Assembly (NCBI GenBank): GCA_015660155.1 | Contig: DQLO01000335.1 | Location: 1 to 6,942, forward strand | DNA length: 6,942 bases | Direction of reading: 5' to 3' | Source of the DNA: Verrucomicrobiota bacterium | Lineage (GTDB): Bacteria; Verrucomicrobiota; Verrucomicrobiia; Limisphaerales; UBA1100 | Notes under the pieces: generated by a model | Seen by the model: only the letters and a program-made list of their open reading frames with translations | Told to the model about the DNA's origin: nothing | Databases searched by the model: none | Program-made: the position numbers and the translations under genes | Shown here: piece by piece, positions 5,449 to 6,942 of the stretch | How positions within the stretch are numbered: position 1 is the first letter of the stretch | Layout of the letters: each line of letters starts with the position of its first letter

Positions 5449-5842
5449 CCGAAACTAGGATATTGGTGATTCACGAGTAGGTATTGTTGAAGAGAAAGGA
5501 ATGTGTTTTGGGAATCGAACCCAACGAACATCGAATCCCCCGTTTTCAGGGGAAATACAGCTATCACACTTATCTGCCAGAAAACCCTGAGAGACCCAAT
5601 TCTCCCAATGTTCTGCCTATGTCTCAGTGCTATTGGGGTGTGGGATTCTTCGATTCTGTGAATCTCAGTGTTTTCGGGGGAATTCGAGAGAACAGTGGGA
5701 TTGAGATGAGGGTCCTCTGAACTTCTCTGAATCAGGATGGTAGGGAACGTTGGATTTGGACACGATCATTGATTCAATCGATAGCTTTCTCTTTTTTATC
5801 GATTAACAGAATTGGCTCTAAACAAGGTATTCTTTTTTCAAC
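5449..5842. other. Lower-GC intergenic region with degenerate repeats
   Basis: This 394-bp gap is clearly less GC-rich than the genes to its left. A 78-codon frame (5484-5720) crosses it, but its content (many Asn, Pro and Ser, no domain) and lack of a Shine-Dalgarno argue against a gene. Related phrases recur: GTTTTCAGGGGAAAT (5542-5556) and GTTTTCGGGGGAATT (5670-5684) match at 13 of 15 positions, and both are preceded by GAATC. A tRNA-T-arm-like hairpin lies at about 5508-5524. An inverted repeat lies just before the LRR gene. No convincing terminator for the beta-propeller gene is visible. Confidence 0.5.
5776..5804. promoter_or_regulatory. Inverted repeat AATCGAT-N15-ATCGATT upstream of the LRR lipoprotein
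   Basis: Perfect 7-bp arms (5776-5782 and 5798-5804) are separated by a pyrimidine-rich 15-base spacer and end 38 bases before the ATG at 5843. The position fits an operator or an element near a promoter. The palindrome TTGATTCAA overlaps it on the left (5769-5777). A regulator cannot be named. Confidence 0.4.
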
Positions 5843-6919
5843 ATGAACTGGCCAACCCAAAAAATGCTCGGAGCATCCCTGTTATGTATTCTTTTTTTTA
5901 CATCGGGATGCGTATCAACTCTAGCGCTAGTCGTGCGCGACCCGCTGTGGTCGTCTAGTAATTCTTACCCATCTGTACGGGTGGCTGGAGATTCGTTGAA
6001 ACATCCAGACATTCTAACGCCATTAATCTTGCTCGATCTTCCGTTTTCAGTCGCATTGGACACAGTGATTGCCGCAAAAAGTCGGCGTCCGAAAATAGGC
6101 CAATCTGTGTCGGCGGCACCTTTAACCAAAGAAGAATCGGCGAAGTTCATTGAAGTAGCAATTCGTAAGCGGATTAAGAAACCTGTAGGCGAACTCACCG
6201 ATGTGGATTTGGAGAAGGTGACGAGGCTGGGGATGTACGCCAAAAATCTGACCGATGTGAAGGGGCTGGAGAAGCTCACGCAGTTAACGAGTCTGAAGCT
6301 CACCCATAATCAACTGACCGATGTGAAGGGTCTGGAGAAGCTTACGCAATTGACGGAGCTGTATCTCAGCAACAATCAACTGACCGATGTGAAGGGCTTG
6401 GAGAAGCTCACGCAGTTAGAGAAGCTGTATCTCAATAACAATCAACTGACCGATGTGATGGGGCTTGAGAAGCTCACGAAGTTAAAGGGGCTGAGTCTCA
6501 ATGATAATCAACTGACCAATGTGAGGGGTTTGGAGAATCTCACGCAGTTAACGCATCTGGTTCTCTTGCGTAATCAACTGACTGATGTGAAGGGTCTGGA
6601 GAACCTCTCTCAGTTAGCGGAGTTGCAACTCCAGGACAATCAACTGACCTCTGTGAAGGGCCTGGAGAAGCTCACGAATTTAACGTATCTGGATCTCAAC
6701 GACAATCAACTGACCGATGTGAAGGGGCTGGAGAAGCTCACAAAGTTAGAGCATCTGGATCTCGAATACAATAAACTGACGAATGTGAAGGGGCTGGAGA
6801 AGCTCACGCAGTTAAAGTTGCTGTATCTTGGCCACAACCCCGACCTCACCAAGGCTCAGATTGATGAACTGCAAAAGGCGTTGCCGAAGTGCAAAATCGG
6901 CGGCAACCCCTTCAAGTAA
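5843..6919 (+). CDS. Lipoprotein with YceK/YidQ-like N-terminus and nine internalin-type leucine-rich repeats
   Basis: 358 residues. The N-terminus has a hydrophobic stretch ending in the lipobox TSGC (Cys23), so the protein is probably a lipid-anchored envelope protein. Residues about 23-76 carry SYPSVRVAGDSL and LLDLPFSVALDTVI, resembling the YceK/YidQ (DUF1375) lipoprotein pattern of Pro-Tyr-Gly-like and D-xP-S-xxDT motifs. Residues 94-131 (LTKEESAKFIEVAIRKRI...GELTDVDLEKVTRL) form a helical N-cap. Nine 22-residue LRR units follow: eight complete (136-311) and a ninth leading into the C-cap (NPDLTKAQIDELQKALPKC). The consensus is LTDVKGLEKLTQL-xxLxLxxNQ, the SDS22/internalin type, which normally binds proteins; the ligand is unknown. 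The PVC group has many paralogs of this sort (recalled). Base composition is lower in GC than in neighbouring genes. The ATG at 5843 starts the signal; only a weak AAGG lies upstream. Confidence 0.82.
   Translation: MNWPTQKMLGASLLCILFFTSGCVSTLALVVRDPLWSSSNSYPSVRVAGDSLKHPDILTPLILLDLPFSVALDTVIAAKSRRPKIGQSVSAAPLTKEESAKFIEVAIRKRIKKPVGELTDVDLEKVTRLGMYAKNLTDVKGLEKLTQLTSLKLTHNQLTDVKGLEKLTQLTELYLSNNQLTDVKGLEKLTQLEKLYLNNNQLTDVMGLEKLTKLKGLSLNDNQLTNVRGLENLTQLTHLVLLRNQLTDVKGLENLSQLAELQLQDNQLTSVKGLEKLTNLTYLDLNDNQLTDVKGLEKLTKLEHLDLEYNKLTNVKGLEKLTQLKLLYLGHNPDLTKAQIDELQKALPKCKIGGNPFK
6248..6841 (+). repeat. 66-bp tandem repeat array encoding LRR units
   Basis: Nine 66-bp units run from codon 136. Framework codons are nearly constant at DNA level (CTG ACC GAT GTG AAG GGN YTG GAG AAG CTC ACG). 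Differences cluster in the segment encoding xxLxLxxN. The pattern points to recent tandem duplication followed by divergence at the exposed strand positions. Confidence 0.9.
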
Positions 6920-6942
6920 CCGCCCTCACTCCTTTCCCTTAA

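Noticed and set aside
5484..5720. 78-codon plus-strand frame in the intergenic region
   Set aside because: No domain, no ribosome site, and it overlaps repeats and the T-arm-like hairpin. Kept only as part of the intergenic description.
6248..6841. CRISPR-like array in the 66-bp periodic region
   Set aside because: The periodicity is one continuous reading frame of LRR units, with no separate repeat-spacer structure and no cas genes.

Overview
The window looks like a piece of a Verrucomicrobiota (PVC group) chromosome, or a close relative. It pairs families typical of that group: a DUF1501 protein with a Tat signal, a secreted DUF1080 protein, a secreted five-bladed beta-propeller glycoside-hydrolase-like protein, and a lipoprotein with internalin-like leucine-rich repeats ending in an 'LTKAQIDELQKALPKC' cap. 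Intergenic spaces carry short degenerate repeats of the kind common in these genomes, and start codons mostly lack a clear Shine-Dalgarno sequence. The lineage assignment rests on recalled family distribution; no search was run.

Layout. (1) 1-1071, minus strand: a UbiA-like polytopic membrane protein, followed one base later by the start of a SAM-dependent methyltransferase-like gene that runs off the left edge. The methyltransferase N-terminus contains a 22-bp-arm inverted repeat that appears to be an in-frame insertion. (2) 1072-1412: AT-rich intergenic DNA with a minus-strand terminator/attenuator hairpin and several small repeats. (3) 1413-1631, plus strand: a 72-codon remnant of a conserved small 'CCPRFDP' protein whose middle appears deleted in frame. 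(4) 1628-2374, minus strand: a secreted DUF1080 protein, convergent with the remnant and overlapping it at the stop codons. (5) 2375-2542: divergent intergenic region with a palindromic repeat and two copies of a leader-like repeat. (6) 2543-3931 and 4015-5448, plus strand: the DUF1501 protein and the beta-propeller protein, probably co-transcribed. (7) 5449-5842: lower-GC intergenic DNA with degenerate repeats and a tRNA-T-arm-like hairpin. (8) 5843-6919, plus strand: a lipoprotein joining a YceK/YidQ-like N-terminus to nine 22-residue LRR units. The last 23 bases hold nothing recognisable.

How the genes may work together: DUF1080, DUF1501 and the beta-propeller protein are all predicted to be exported and are typical of the carbohydrate- and sulfated-glycan-processing repertoire of PVC bacteria, so 1628-5448 is plausibly a small polysaccharide-related locus. 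The UbiA-like and methyltransferase genes form a separate minus-strand operon, perhaps for modifying a prenylated or quinone/phenolic lipid (inference). The LRR lipoprotein is compositionally distinct and probably an independent, possibly mobile or rapidly evolving, surface protein.

I see no CRISPR array, transposase, convincing complete tRNA or rRNA. The points most worth a second look are the protein-coding palindrome in the methyltransferase, the LRR array whose DNA framework is nearly constant while the exposed strand positions vary, and the internally deleted small gene.
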